64,000 bases of DNA, from assembly GCA_963781805.1 (NCBI GenBank), contig CAWAHF010000004.1, forward strand, positions 3,224,001-3,288,000, in the 5' to 3' direction. Below, piece after piece: positions 53,840-63,300 of the stretch. The translations under genes were made by a program, and so were the position numbers. The first letter of the stretch is position 1. The number at the start of each line of letters is the position of its first letter. The notes below the pieces were generated by a model. The model did no database searches. It was not told the DNA's origin and saw only the letters and a program-made list of their open reading frames with translations. Source of the stretch: JAFGPL01 sp963781805. Its GTDB lineage: Bacteria > Bacteroidota > Bacteroidia > Bacteroidales > UBA10428.

Positions 53840-54220
53840 ATGGAAACAATAAAAATTCAAGGAACAGAGGATACTCCGAGAATTATTTTGGATGCAGATA
53901 AAGAATTATTGGAAATATCAGGTCGTTCTTTGCCTGAAGATGTAGCAGCCTTCTACGAGCCTGTGTTGAATTGGTTAAACGAATATTCTGAAAGTCCGAA
54001 TGAAAAAACAGTATTCAATTTTAAGTTAACCTATTTCAATACTGCTTCATCAAAGCTTTTATTGGATATCCTGATGAAGCTGGAAGAACTTCATGACAAA
54101 GGGAATGATGTGCTTATCAGATGGCATTATCCCGAAGATGATGAGGACATGGAAGAAGCAGGGGAGGAATATGCCGATATTGTTGATGTTCCTTTTGAAC
54201 AGGTTGCTTATTCTAACTAA
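53840..54220 (+). CDS. SiaC-like regulatory phosphoprotein (DUF1987)
   Basis: A 126-residue protein, the normal family length. The family core FNFKLTYFNTASSKLLLDIL (59-78) is intact, and Thr68 in YFNTAS falls at the same number as the Thr phosphorylated in Pseudomonas SiaC. The N-terminal ISGRSLPEDVAAFYEPVLNWL stretch (27-47) is also typical. Unphosphorylated SiaC activates a diguanylate cyclase; no such enzyme is encoded in the window, so a different partner is likely. The neighbouring ABC transporter is the nearest candidate. Confidence 0.88.
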   Translation: METIKIQGTEDTPRIILDADKELLEISGRSLPEDVAAFYEPVLNWLNEYSESPNEKTVFNFKLTYFNTASSKLLLDILMKLEELHDKGNDVLIRWHYPEDDEDMEEAGEEYADIVDVPFEQVAYSN

Positions 54221-54265
54221 CTAATCATTTAAGCTTACAATCGACCACTACTAACCTGATAACGA

Positions 54266-57200
54266 ATGAGTGAAGAGATTCTCAGGGCCCTGATGCAACT
54301 GTTTGCAATTATTGCAAAACAGGATGAAGGGGTTGAAACTACTCAGGTTGAATATGTAAAAAATTTCCTTCAGCAACAACTTCGAGAAGATGAAGTTAAA
54401 GAGTATTTTACATTATTCGAACAACATGCAGGATTGGTGGAAGATGAGTCGGAAGAAGAATCTGACGAGGACAAAAATAAAGTCAAACTTACCTCTGTCA
54501 GAGATTCTGTAAGGATTCTGGGTCTTTGCAAAAAGATCAACAAAACACTTACACAAAAACAAAAAGTTGTCGCATTAGTTCGTCTGTTTGAGATTGTGAA
54601 TGCCGATCGCAAATTTACCGATCAGCGCATGGCAATTATCAATACAGTTGCCGAAGTTTTTAAAGTTTCCAAAGAAGAATTTGTTAGCATTGAGTCCTTT
54701 GTAGTTAAAAATGAACCTGAGGAATTAGATGATGTTAATATCCTGATAATTAATGATAATTCATCCGGTTTTGAATTTGCTAAGAAAATACAAATCAAAG
54801 AGCTTGATACTAATATTTTTATATTGCGCATTCATAGTGTCGATTTGTACTTTCTCAAATATACGGGTAACCAGGATATTTATCTTAACGGACTTGCAAT
54901 CCGGAACGATCGCATTTACCTGTTTGCCAGTGGCAGCACTGTTAAACTTCCCAAAGGTCCTCCCATCTACTATAGTGATATTGCCGCGCATTATCTTGCC
55001 GATATTACGTCCAATCATATTACGTACGAAGCCAAAAATCTTGAATTCAAATTTCCCAATGGCACCATTGGTATCAGAGATATAAGTTTTTCCGAAATGC
55101 ATGGCAGACTGATTGGGATTATGGGATCAAGCGGCGCCGGTAAAACTACCTTATTAAATGTACTTTCAGGAATTGAAAAACCCTCAGCAGGAGAGGTAAT
55201 TATTAATAATATTAACCTGCACACAGAGAGTCAAAAACTCGAAGGTGTTATTGGGCTTATCCCCCAGGATGATCTCTTAATTGAAGAACTCACCGTATTT
55301 GAGAACTTATATTATAATGCCAAGCTGTGTTTCAAAGATAAATCAGAGAATGATATTACCGAATTAGTTGATAAAACGCTGCAAAATCTTGGATTGTTTG
55401 ATAAAAAAGATTTGAAGGTTGGTTCGCCCCTTAAAAAAACTATCAGCGGAGGACAGCGCAAAAGACTTAATATAGCTCTCGAATTAATCAGGGAACCCTC
55501 TATCCTGTTTGTAGATGAACCCACATCAGGCCTTTCTTCGCGCGATTCTGAAAATGTAATGGATCTGCTAAGGGAATTAACTCTCAAAGGCAAATTAATC
55601 TTCGTTGTTATTCATCAGCCCTCCTCCGAGATATATAAGATGTTCGATAAAATGATTATTCTTGATACCGGGGGCTATATGATTTATTATGGCAATCCGG
55701 TTGAGGCGGTGATGTATTTTAAGCGACTGGATATACAGATTAACAGTGAAGTAGGAGAATGTCCTACCTGCGGTAATGTAAATCCCGAACTTATTTTTAA
55801 TATAATTGAGGCTAAAGTTGTGGATGAATTTGGTAACTATACCGATGCCCGGAAAACAATGCCTCAAAAATGGGAAGTCTACTATAAAGCTAATATTGTT
55901 CCCCAACCTATAGATAAAGTAAAAGAAGCGCCCCCTAAAAATTTGAAAATACCAAACTGGGTCAAACAGTTAAAAATATATGCAGTACGAGATTTTATCT
56001 CGAAAATAAGTAATACCCAATACGTGGCTTTGAGTATGCTTGAAGCGCCGGTTTTAGGTTTTATTCTTTCATTTATCATTCGCTATGTGGAAAATCCAAA
56101 GGATAAAATTTATATTTTCAGGGTGAATGAGAATATCCATATCTTTATTTTCATGTCTCTGATAGTGGCTCTATTTCTTGGTCTTATGGTTAGTGCCGAG
56201 GAAATTATCAAAGACAGGAAAATACTCAAAAGAGAGTCATTTCTGAATTTGAGCAGATCTTCCTACCTTATTTCCAAAATTGCAATTCTATTTGTAATTT
56301 CTGCCATTCAGGCATTTCTTTTTGTAATCGTGGCCAATTCAATTCTCGAAATCAGAGGTATGTATTTTGCTTACTGGCTGGCCCTGTTTTCGACAGCTGC
56401 ATTTGCAAACATGTTGGGTTTAAATATTTCGGCTGCCTTTAATTCTGCTGTTACCATCTATATCATTATTCCGTTACTCATGATCCCGATGATGATCATG
56501 AGCGGAGCCATGTTTAGCTTTGATAAAATGAACAGTAAAATCAGCAGGCTTGATAAGGTTCCTGCACTGGCAGAAATTATGGTCACCAAATGGACCTATG
56601 AAGCTCTGATGGTGCACCAGTTTAAAGACAATAAGTTTACAAAAGAATTTTATAATCTTGAAAAAGTTGAAAGCCAGTCGGATTTTAAAATGGTATATTG
56701 GTTACCCGAAATGAGAAACAGATTGGCAGATGTAAGAAATGAATATAAAGAAAAACAGAAAATTGTTGACAATGTTGATGCGTTGAAAGTGCTCCATAAT
56801 GAAATCCTGAAAGAAACACAAATTATTGATTCGGTGAACTTTAAATCGGTATTAGGAATTGTTAAACCACCTGCAGATATCAGAAATTCAAGAAGAAAGG
56901 AAGAGCCGTCGAATAAATTTGATGATTTGGATAAGATAACACCTGCTTTGTATAACCAGGATATTGGTGACGAGATTGAAAATTATCTCAATCAACGGGA
57001 AAAATTTTACAGCAAACTATTTGCTCTTGCTGTTAATATTAAGGATTCCAAAATAAATTATTATGTTGAAAACCGACCCGGTGTGTATAAGAAATTCAGA
57101 GATGAATATTTTAACGAAGGAATTGCAGATATTGTGAAAAAGGTATATGAATCAAATAAAATCTTAGAATACCGCGACGAGTTGGTCCAGCATTATGATC

Positions 57201-57412
57201 CCATCTATGAAGATCCGGTTATAAACGGAAATTTTGACTTCAGATCTCATTTCTTTTCTCCAAAGAAATATTTTTTTGGCAGGTATTTTGATACATATAA
57301 ATTCAATATTACATTTGTCTGGCTATTAACAATTATATTGTACATAACACTTTATTTTAACCTGCTCGGAAAGACAATGACTCTTTCAGACAGATTAAAA
57401 AGGAAGAAATAG
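54266..57412 (+). CDS. TerB-like/ABCG-type fused transporter
   Basis: A 1048-residue protein. The N-terminal ~150 residues form a TerB-like helical domain (ALMQLFAIIAKQDEGV, then VRLFEIVNADRKFTDQR), and ~155-235 is a beta-rich segment that may be a degenerate FHA-like domain. The ATPase follows: Walker A GSSGAGKTT (287-295, Lys293), signature ISGGQRKR (393-400) and Walker B ILFVDEPTSG. A CPTCGNVNP segment (~503) leads to about six transmembrane helices (~590-765). A soluble insertion (~770-1010) precedes a final helix (~1015-1035). The ATPase-then-membrane order is that of the ABCG half-transporter group. Substrate unknown. Confidence 0.85.
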   Translation: MSEEILRALMQLFAIIAKQDEGVETTQVEYVKNFLQQQLREDEVKEYFTLFEQHAGLVEDESEEESDEDKNKVKLTSVRDSVRILGLCKKINKTLTQKQKVVALVRLFEIVNADRKFTDQRMAIINTVAEVFKVSKEEFVSIESFVVKNEPEELDDVNILIINDNSSGFEFAKKIQIKELDTNIFILRIHSVDLYFLKYTGNQDIYLNGLAIRNDRIYLFASGSTVKLPKGPPIYYSDIAAHYLADITSNHITYEAKNLEFKFPNGTIGIRDISFSEMHGRLIGIMGSSGAGKTTLLNVLSGIEKPSAGEVIINNINLHTESQKLEGVIGLIPQDDLLIEELTVFENLYYNAKLCFKDKSENDITELVDKTLQNLGLFDKKDLKVGSPLKKTISGGQRKRLNIALELIREPSILFVDEPTSGLSSRDSENVMDLLRELTLKGKLIFVVIHQPSSEIYKMFDKMIILDTGGYMIYYGNPVEAVMYFKRLDIQINSEVGECPTCGNVNPELIFNIIEAKVVDEFGNYTDARKTMPQKWEVYYKANIVPQPIDKVKEAPPKNLKIPNWVKQLKIYAVRDFISKISNTQYVALSMLEAPVLGFILSFIIRYVENPKDKIYIFRVNENIHIFIFMSLIVALFLGLMVSAEEIIKDRKILKRESFLNLSRSSYLISKIAILFVISAIQAFLFVIVANSILEIRGMYFAYWLALFSTAAFANMLGLNISAAFNSAVTIYIIIPLLMIPMMIMSGAMFSFDKMNSKISRLDKVPALAEIMVTKWTYEALMVHQFKDNKFTKEFYNLEKVESQSDFKMVYWLPEMRNRLADVRNEYKEKQKIVDNVDALKVLHNEILKETQIIDSVNFKSVLGIVKPPADIRNSRRKEEPSNKFDDLDKITPALYNQDIGDEIENYLNQREKFYSKLFALAVNIKDSKINYYVENRPGVYKKFRDEYFNEGIADIVKKVYESNKILEYRDELVQHYDPIYEDPVINGNFDFRSHFFSPKKYFFGRYFDTYKFNITFVWLLTIILYITLYFNLLGKTMTLSDRLKRKK

Positions 57413-57479
57413 GTTTTTATTAGAAGAGATATTTTTATATCTTTAATTTTGTTGTTCAAATGCTTAATATTTTATTGTT

Positions 57480-58379
57480 ATGATTAAAAAAGTCATTTAT
57501 ATTTTACTGGCGGTAACCATAATTGCATCATGCAAATCTGGGGGTAATAAATCAGAAACTCTTGAAATGGGTGATTCGGACTATGTACAAGGCGATCTTG
57601 CAGTATCGGGAGAAGTTATGCAGGATATTATCCAAAGTGTTTCTTCACCGGTTGAAATGGCTGCACTGGTAAAAAGTCTAGGCGTACAATTTTCAAATAA
57701 ATACCTGGCGCCTACCAACAAAGTAGATGAACTGACAACAAGTTTTCAGATGGCCTTTAATCTCGGTGTTTATGGTGCCGATCTTGGTTATCTGAATATG
57801 TATAATAAAACAGCAAATGTAATTGAATACATTTCTGCTATTAAAACCGTGGCAGACGGAATCAGGGTTGGTCAGTTCTTTGATTTTAAAACACTGAAAA
57901 GACTTGCTCAAAACAGTCAGAATCTGGATTCATTAATGTATCTTTCGGTACATAGTTTTAACCAGATGGATCAATACCTTCGGGATAATAACCGAAGCAA
58001 TCTGAGTGCCCTAATGGTAATCGGAGTGTGGGTAGAAGGTTTATATCTGGCAACCCAGGTGGCCAGTGAAGCACCTCAGCCTGATTTAGCTGAAAGAATT
58101 GGAGAACAAAAAATTATTCTTGAAAAGTTAATCCTGATTGTTAAAAATTTTGCGAAAGATAAACAGTTTTCAATACTCCTTGAAGAATTGAACAAACTAA
58201 ACGAACTTTATAAAAAGGTTGAAATTGTAATTATCCCTGGAGAACCCGAACCAAAGGAAGAAAACGGTATGCTCGTTTTTATTCAAAATGAAAAAAGCGT
58301 AGTAAAGATTACAGATGAACAGCTAAAGACTATTATTGAAACAACAAAGGAAGTTCGTAACAAGTTAATCAATTTATAA
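57480..58379 (+). CDS. Hypothetical lipoprotein
   Basis: A 299-residue predicted lipoprotein: signal segment MIKKVIYILLAVTIIASC with Cys18 as probable lipid attachment. The mature part is largely helical (for example TSFQMAFNLGVYGADLGYLNMY and SFNQMDQYLRDNNRSNLSALMVIGVWVEGLYLA in parts). I do not recognise the family. It lies 67 bases after the ABC transporter gene, with a possible -7 box TAATTTTG at 57444-57451, and is 6 bases before the next gene, so it may belong to the signalling array as an envelope component. Confidence 0.65.
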   Translation: MIKKVIYILLAVTIIASCKSGGNKSETLEMGDSDYVQGDLAVSGEVMQDIIQSVSSPVEMAALVKSLGVQFSNKYLAPTNKVDELTTSFQMAFNLGVYGADLGYLNMYNKTANVIEYISAIKTVADGIRVGQFFDFKTLKRLAQNSQNLDSLMYLSVHSFNQMDQYLRDNNRSNLSALMVIGVWVEGLYLATQVASEAPQPDLAERIGEQKIILEKLILIVKNFAKDKQFSILLEELNKLNELYKKVEIVIIPGEPEPKEENGMLVFIQNEKSVVKITDEQLKTIIETTKEVRNKLINL

Positions 58380-58385
58380 ACAGAC

Positions 58386-58826
58386 ATGAAGAAATTAATT
58401 TTATCAAACATCATTATACTCCTTGTCACGTTTTCTTTTACAATGAATGCTCAGGATATATCCCAGGTATCAGCTCAATGTGCTGCTGCTGCCGATGCAG
58501 TTTATTTAAAAGACTACGTAGTTACACTTGACGCCAGTACTCCAGGCGGTGCTCCGAATCAGGCAAGATTCGCGCTGATGCTTAGCAAAAATACCAAATA
58601 TAGGTTTTCTGTATGTCCGGCTCCAAATTCCGAAGGCGAACCGGTATTAAAGCTTTACGATATGAATGTGCTCGTAGGGACTACATTTATTGAACAAACA
58701 GGAAAAGATTTTCACCAGTTTGACTTTAATTGCCAAAAATCCGGAATTTATCATGTATTTATTTCCTTCAGAGAAGGGAAGGCAGGTGAGGCTGTAGGTA
58801 TTCTGTCATTTGTAAAAAGGTTGTAA
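58386..58826 (+). CDS. Hypothetical exported protein
   Basis: A 146-residue protein with a signal peptide (about 1-22, ending FTMNAQ). The mature ~124 residues are beta-rich, with four Cys residues, and look like a small jelly-roll or pre-peptidase-type domain (TKYRFSVCPAPNSEGEPVLKLYD, then GIYHVFISFREGKAGEAVGI, seen in parts). Family not recognised. Starts 6 bases after the lipoprotein gene and is the last gene of the plus-strand array, converging with the membrane protein gene 65 bases on. Confidence 0.6.
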   Translation: MKKLILSNIIILLVTFSFTMNAQDISQVSAQCAAAADAVYLKDYVVTLDASTPGGAPNQARFALMLSKNTKYRFSVCPAPNSEGEPVLKLYDMNVLVGTTFIEQTGKDFHQFDFNCQKSGIYHVFISFREGKAGEAVGILSFVKRL

Positions 58827-58891
58827 AGAGATTCTTTATTCAGAATCAGATTCCAACTATTTAAACTTTTTAATAATATTCGGTATAATCT

Positions 58892-59899
58892 TTATTTTAG
58901 TAAAGAGTGGATTTGTTTTAAATATACCGTATAAAAAACGGCAAGAATAAGGAGAGTAAATAACAACCTGGTGATGAAATTCACCTTCACAAAAGCAAAA
59001 AAATGACTGATAAGAAATGCTATTGGTATAGCTACAATCAATAGGGCTTCCATGCAAAACGAAGGAACAAAGATAAAGAGTAATCCGGTTAATATAAAAA
59101 CCCAGAAAAAATAGAGGAAAAACTTTCTGGCATGTGTTTTTTTGGTTTCAAAAGTTTGGATCATGAACAAACTTGATATCACAAAAATAATTCCCAAAAC
59201 AATCATAAAAATTTTTATTCCGTTAATTTTTTCGGCTATGCTGTATGGGGTCATAAGACTATTTTTTAATACAGCCACGAAACTGCCGAAATCTATATTG
59301 AATACAAAATAATAAACATAAATGAACAGATATGGCAGAAGTAATCCTATGAGCGTAAAACTCCACTCCCTCCAGTTAAATTGTCTGAAAAGTATCAGTC
59401 CAAGCCAGATAAATACCATAAATAAAATAGAATTCAAATACAGAAGGCTGGATAAAGATATCAGAAATGAAATATCAAAATACTGATAAGCTAACCCTTC
59501 AAGTTTGAATGTTTCGAAAAGTCTGTTGAAAACATAAATCAATAACAAGGATGATATAATAACAGGATTGAATCGTTGCAGAATTACAAATCCACTGATA
59601 ATCAACAGATAAATAACTGCAGGTAATTGAGTCCTAACCTGAATAAAGAAGTATTTTGCGTTAAGCCTGACTAATAAAAATCCTAATATGAGATACAATG
59701 AGAATGCTATGATTCTTGAAAACAAAAGATTTGACGTAGCAAAAATACGAATCGGTTTATAAAGTGGTCCTGGAAAATGATCGAAAGAGAAAGTATAGAT
59801 TGATGAGTTGCTGAACCCCGGCAACCAGGCGGCCAGAGTAATTATCAGAAGTACAAAAACAGCAATTAACCGGTTGCTTTTAAAGAGTTTTAAAAACAT
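58892..59899 (-). CDS. DUF6427-like polytopic membrane protein
   Basis: A 335-residue integral membrane protein with about nine hydrophobic segments spread over its whole length (for example LIAVFVLLIITLAAWLPGF and LLFTLLILAVFYTVYL). It opens with MFLKLFKSNRLIAVFVLL, a pattern I associate with the DUF6427 family, which is common in Bacteroidota and of unknown function. No catalytic motif is visible. The thioredoxin gene lies 85 bases upstream on the same strand. Confidence 0.65.
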   Translation of the reverse strand: MFLKLFKSNRLIAVFVLLIITLAAWLPGFSNSSIYTFSFDHFPGPLYKPIRIFATSNLLFSRIIAFSLYLILGFLLVRLNAKYFFIQVRTQLPAVIYLLIISGFVILQRFNPVIISSLLLIYVFNRLFETFKLEGLAYQYFDISFLISLSSLLYLNSILFMVFIWLGLILFRQFNWREWSFTLIGLLLPYLFIYVYYFVFNIDFGSFVAVLKNSLMTPYSIAEKINGIKIFMIVLGIIFVISSLFMIQTFETKKTHARKFFLYFFWVFILTGLLFIFVPSFCMEALLIVAIPIAFLISHFFAFVKVNFITRLLFTLLILAVFYTVYLKQIHSLLK

Positions 59900-59984
59900 A
59901 TGTAAAAATGCTTTTCTTAACCTGCCTAATATAATGAATAAAAATTAAAAGGAGGATGAAGAAAAGCAATAATAGTTAAGACAA

Positions 59985-60302
59985 TTATAATAACGTTTCA
60001 AGTTTCTTAACAAATACTCCCTTGGGTACAGCCCCTACTTGTTTATCAGCTACCTGTCCGTCTTTAAAAAACAACACAGTTGGTATATTTCGTATACCAA
60101 ATTTTGCGGAAACACCTGGATTACTATCAACATCTACTTTCCCGACAATTGCCTTGTCTTTATACTCTTCGGCAATTTCGCTAATGATAGGCCCAACCAT
60201 GCGACAAGGGCCACACCATTCAGCCCAAAAATCAACTATTACAGGCTTATCAGCCTTAAGTACCATCTCATCAAAATTTGTATCTGTAAGTTCTAAAGCC
60301 AT
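59985..60302 (-). CDS. trxA: Thioredoxin
   Basis: A 105-residue thioredoxin with the redox motif WCGPC (Cys30, Cys33) in FWAEWCGPCRM, the cis-Pro segment RNIPTVLFF and a buried Asp24. No signal peptide, so cytoplasmic: it reduces disulfides with thioredoxin reductase. Located 74 bases after dnaE. Confidence 0.97.
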   Translation of the reverse strand: MALELTDTNFDEMVLKADKPVIVDFWAEWCGPCRMVGPIISEIAEEYKDKAIVGKVDVDSNPGVSAKFGIRNIPTVLFFKDGQVADKQVGAVPKGVFVKKLETLL

Positions 60303-60376
60303 AACTTAAATTTTAAAATTCATTACTTTAATTAAATCTATATAAATATATTAAAAATCCTTTTCAATTCAATTAA

Positions 60377-63300
60377 TCAGTTTACCTTAAATTCAATCTC
60401 AGGAGAATTTTGTAAAAATTCAATAAGCTGGTTCGTAAGTTCAATGCGTTGCGAACGCGAATACATTTCAACGCTCATTTTTTCTTCCGGATCAACTATC
60501 AAGAACTTCATTTCTACATTCCCGGGTTTTGAGGACAGCTTTTTAATATCTTCCATAATATCTTCCGATAAATTTCTCAGAACTATTTTAACGGATAAGT
60601 TCTTAATTAGTTCATCGCGAACATTACTCAAAAGTGAAATATTCTTAATTTTAAATTCCAATTCATTCTTTTTCCATGTGCTCTCAACAAAACTCCCCTT
60701 AATTAACAATGAATAGCCTTCGTAAAAATATTTTCGGTAGGTTTCATAATCCTTACCAAACAACGTCAGGGTATAGGAATCGGAATAATCCTCAATGACC
60801 ATCGAACCATATGGCTTTCCATTCTTTGTTATGGAATTTTTAACGAATGTTACAATGCCCGCAACACTGATATCACGTCCTTTCAATTTTTCAACGTCTC
60901 TGAAATCAGATAATTGTACATTGCAATAGGTCTCAATTTCGAGCTTATAATTATCCAGCGGATGCGCCGAAAGGTAAATACCGATAAGCTCTTTCTCCTT
61001 ATTCAGCTTTGCCAGCGTAGACCATTCAATTCCTTCAGGAATCTGAGGTTTTGATACTTCAATAGTTTCAATATCACCAAAAAGGGTTGGAACTGATTTG
61101 CTTTCACTTTGAATTCTATTTCCATATTTTATCAACGATTCAATATAGGGAATATCATTTTCGGCAGAAGCAAAAAACTGATATCGTTTTATTTCATCGA
61201 AACTGTCAAAACCACCAGCCATTGCTAACGCTTCGATACACCTCTTATTTACAGTTGAAAGATTTACCCTTTCTACAAAATCATAAATGCTGGTAAATAT
61301 TCCATTCCTATCACGCTCTTCGATGATATGTTCAACAGCTGCCTCACCAACACCCTTAATTGCAGCCATTCCAAACCTTATATCTCCGCTCTTGTTAACC
61401 GTAAATCTGGCGTGACTTTCATTAATATCAGGGACAAGTACGTTGAGTCCCATTCGCTTACACTCATCCATAAAGAAAGTGATTTTCTTAATGTCATTAA
61501 GATTTCTGCTCAAAACCGCTGCCATAAATTCAGCCGGATAATGAGCTTTAAGAAATGCCGTTTGATACGAAACATAAGCATAACAAGTGGAATGTGATTT
61601 GTTGAATGCATACTGTGCAAATGATTCCCAGTCTTTCCATATTTTTTGCACCTTTTCTTCGGTGTAGCCATTGTTCAGACATCCCTGAATAAACTTCTCT
61701 TTAAGCTGATCCATCATGGCTTTGATCTTCTTCCCCATGGCTTTTCTTAGTGAATCAGCCAGACCTTTGGTAAATCCTGCCAGTTTTTGTGATAAGAGCA
61801 TCACCTGTTCCTGGTATACGGTTATACCATAGGTGTCTTTCAGGTACTCTTCCATTTCAGGAAAATCATAGGTGATTTTTTCCAATCCATGTTTCCGGTT
61901 TATAAAACTTGGAATGTAATCCATTGGACCCGGCCGGTAAAGCGCATTCATGGCAATGAGATCTTCGAACCGGTTTGGTTTCAGCATTTTCAGGTATTTT
62001 TTCATTCCTTCCGATTCAAATTGAAACAATCCAGTTGTTTCACCCCGGCTATAAAGTTCAAAGGTTTTTGAATCATCCAGGGGAATGGTCTCAATATCCA
62101 GGTCTAATCCCCCCGACTTTTTTATATTTTCAATGGTATCCTTTATGATGGATAAAGTCTTTAATCCCAGAAAATCCATTTTGAGCATACCCACCGATTC
62201 GATATGTTTCCCGTCATATTGAGTAACATACAACTCTGCATCTTTATTGATACAGATAGGAATATGCTCTTCCAAATCGTTCTGCCCGATGATGATTCCG
62301 CAGGCATGCACACCGGTCTGTCTTACAGAACCTTCCAGTACCTCAGCATATTTTAAGGTTTGTGAAATCAATTCGTTTTGTGAGTTACGCTCTGAAATCA
62401 AATCAGGAACCTCTTCGTATGCTTTCAAAAAGGTGGTGCCCGGGCGGTCAGGTATTAATTTAGCTAGGCGATCGGCTTCGGACAACTCGAGCTTCTGTAC
62501 ACGGGCTACATCTCTTATGGCCATTTTTGGAGCCATGGTTCCAAATGTAATAATATGTGCGACCCTCTTTTTTCCGTATTTATTTACAACCCATTGCAAT
62601 ACTTTCTCTCTGCCGTCTTCATCAAAATCAATATCAATATCGGGCATGGATACGCGATCAGGATTTAAAAACCGTTCAAACAGAAGATCGTACTTAATAG
62701 GATCAATATCGGTAATTCTAAGACAATAGGCCACAACCGAACCCGCTGCTGAACCTCGTCCCGGGCCCACCGAAACGCCCAGCTCCCGTGCTGCTTTGAT
62801 AAAATCCCAGACGATGAGAAAATATCCCGGGAATCCCATTTTCCTAACGGTTTCAAGCTCAAAGTCAATCCTGTCTTTGAGTTCCGTTGTTAATTCTCCG
62901 TAACGAAATTTCGCCCCGTTAAGTGTCAGATGTCGCAAGTATTCATCAGCATCTCCAAATCCGTCGGGAATTTCAAAATGAGGCATTACAGGAGGACTGT
63001 TCAATTCATAATTTTCAACCTTTTCAACAATATCCCAGGTATTGGCTAAGGCTTCGGGAATATCTGAAAACAATGTTTTCATTTCTTCCTGAGTTTTAAA
63101 CCATTCCTGCTTTGTGTACCGCAACCTGTTTTGATCATCCACATCTTTTCCGGTACTAATACAAAGCAACCTGTCATGTGCAGAAGCATCTTCTTCATTA
63201 ATAAAATGAACATCATTGGTTGCAATAACCTTAACCCCTGTTTCTTTCGATAATTTCAACAACTGTTCATTTACAAATACCTGATCATTATAAACCTCTT

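Noticed and set aside
58830..58847. Hairpin GATTCT...AGAATC between convergent genes as a terminator
   Set aside because: Only six base pairs and no T-run; may be chance.
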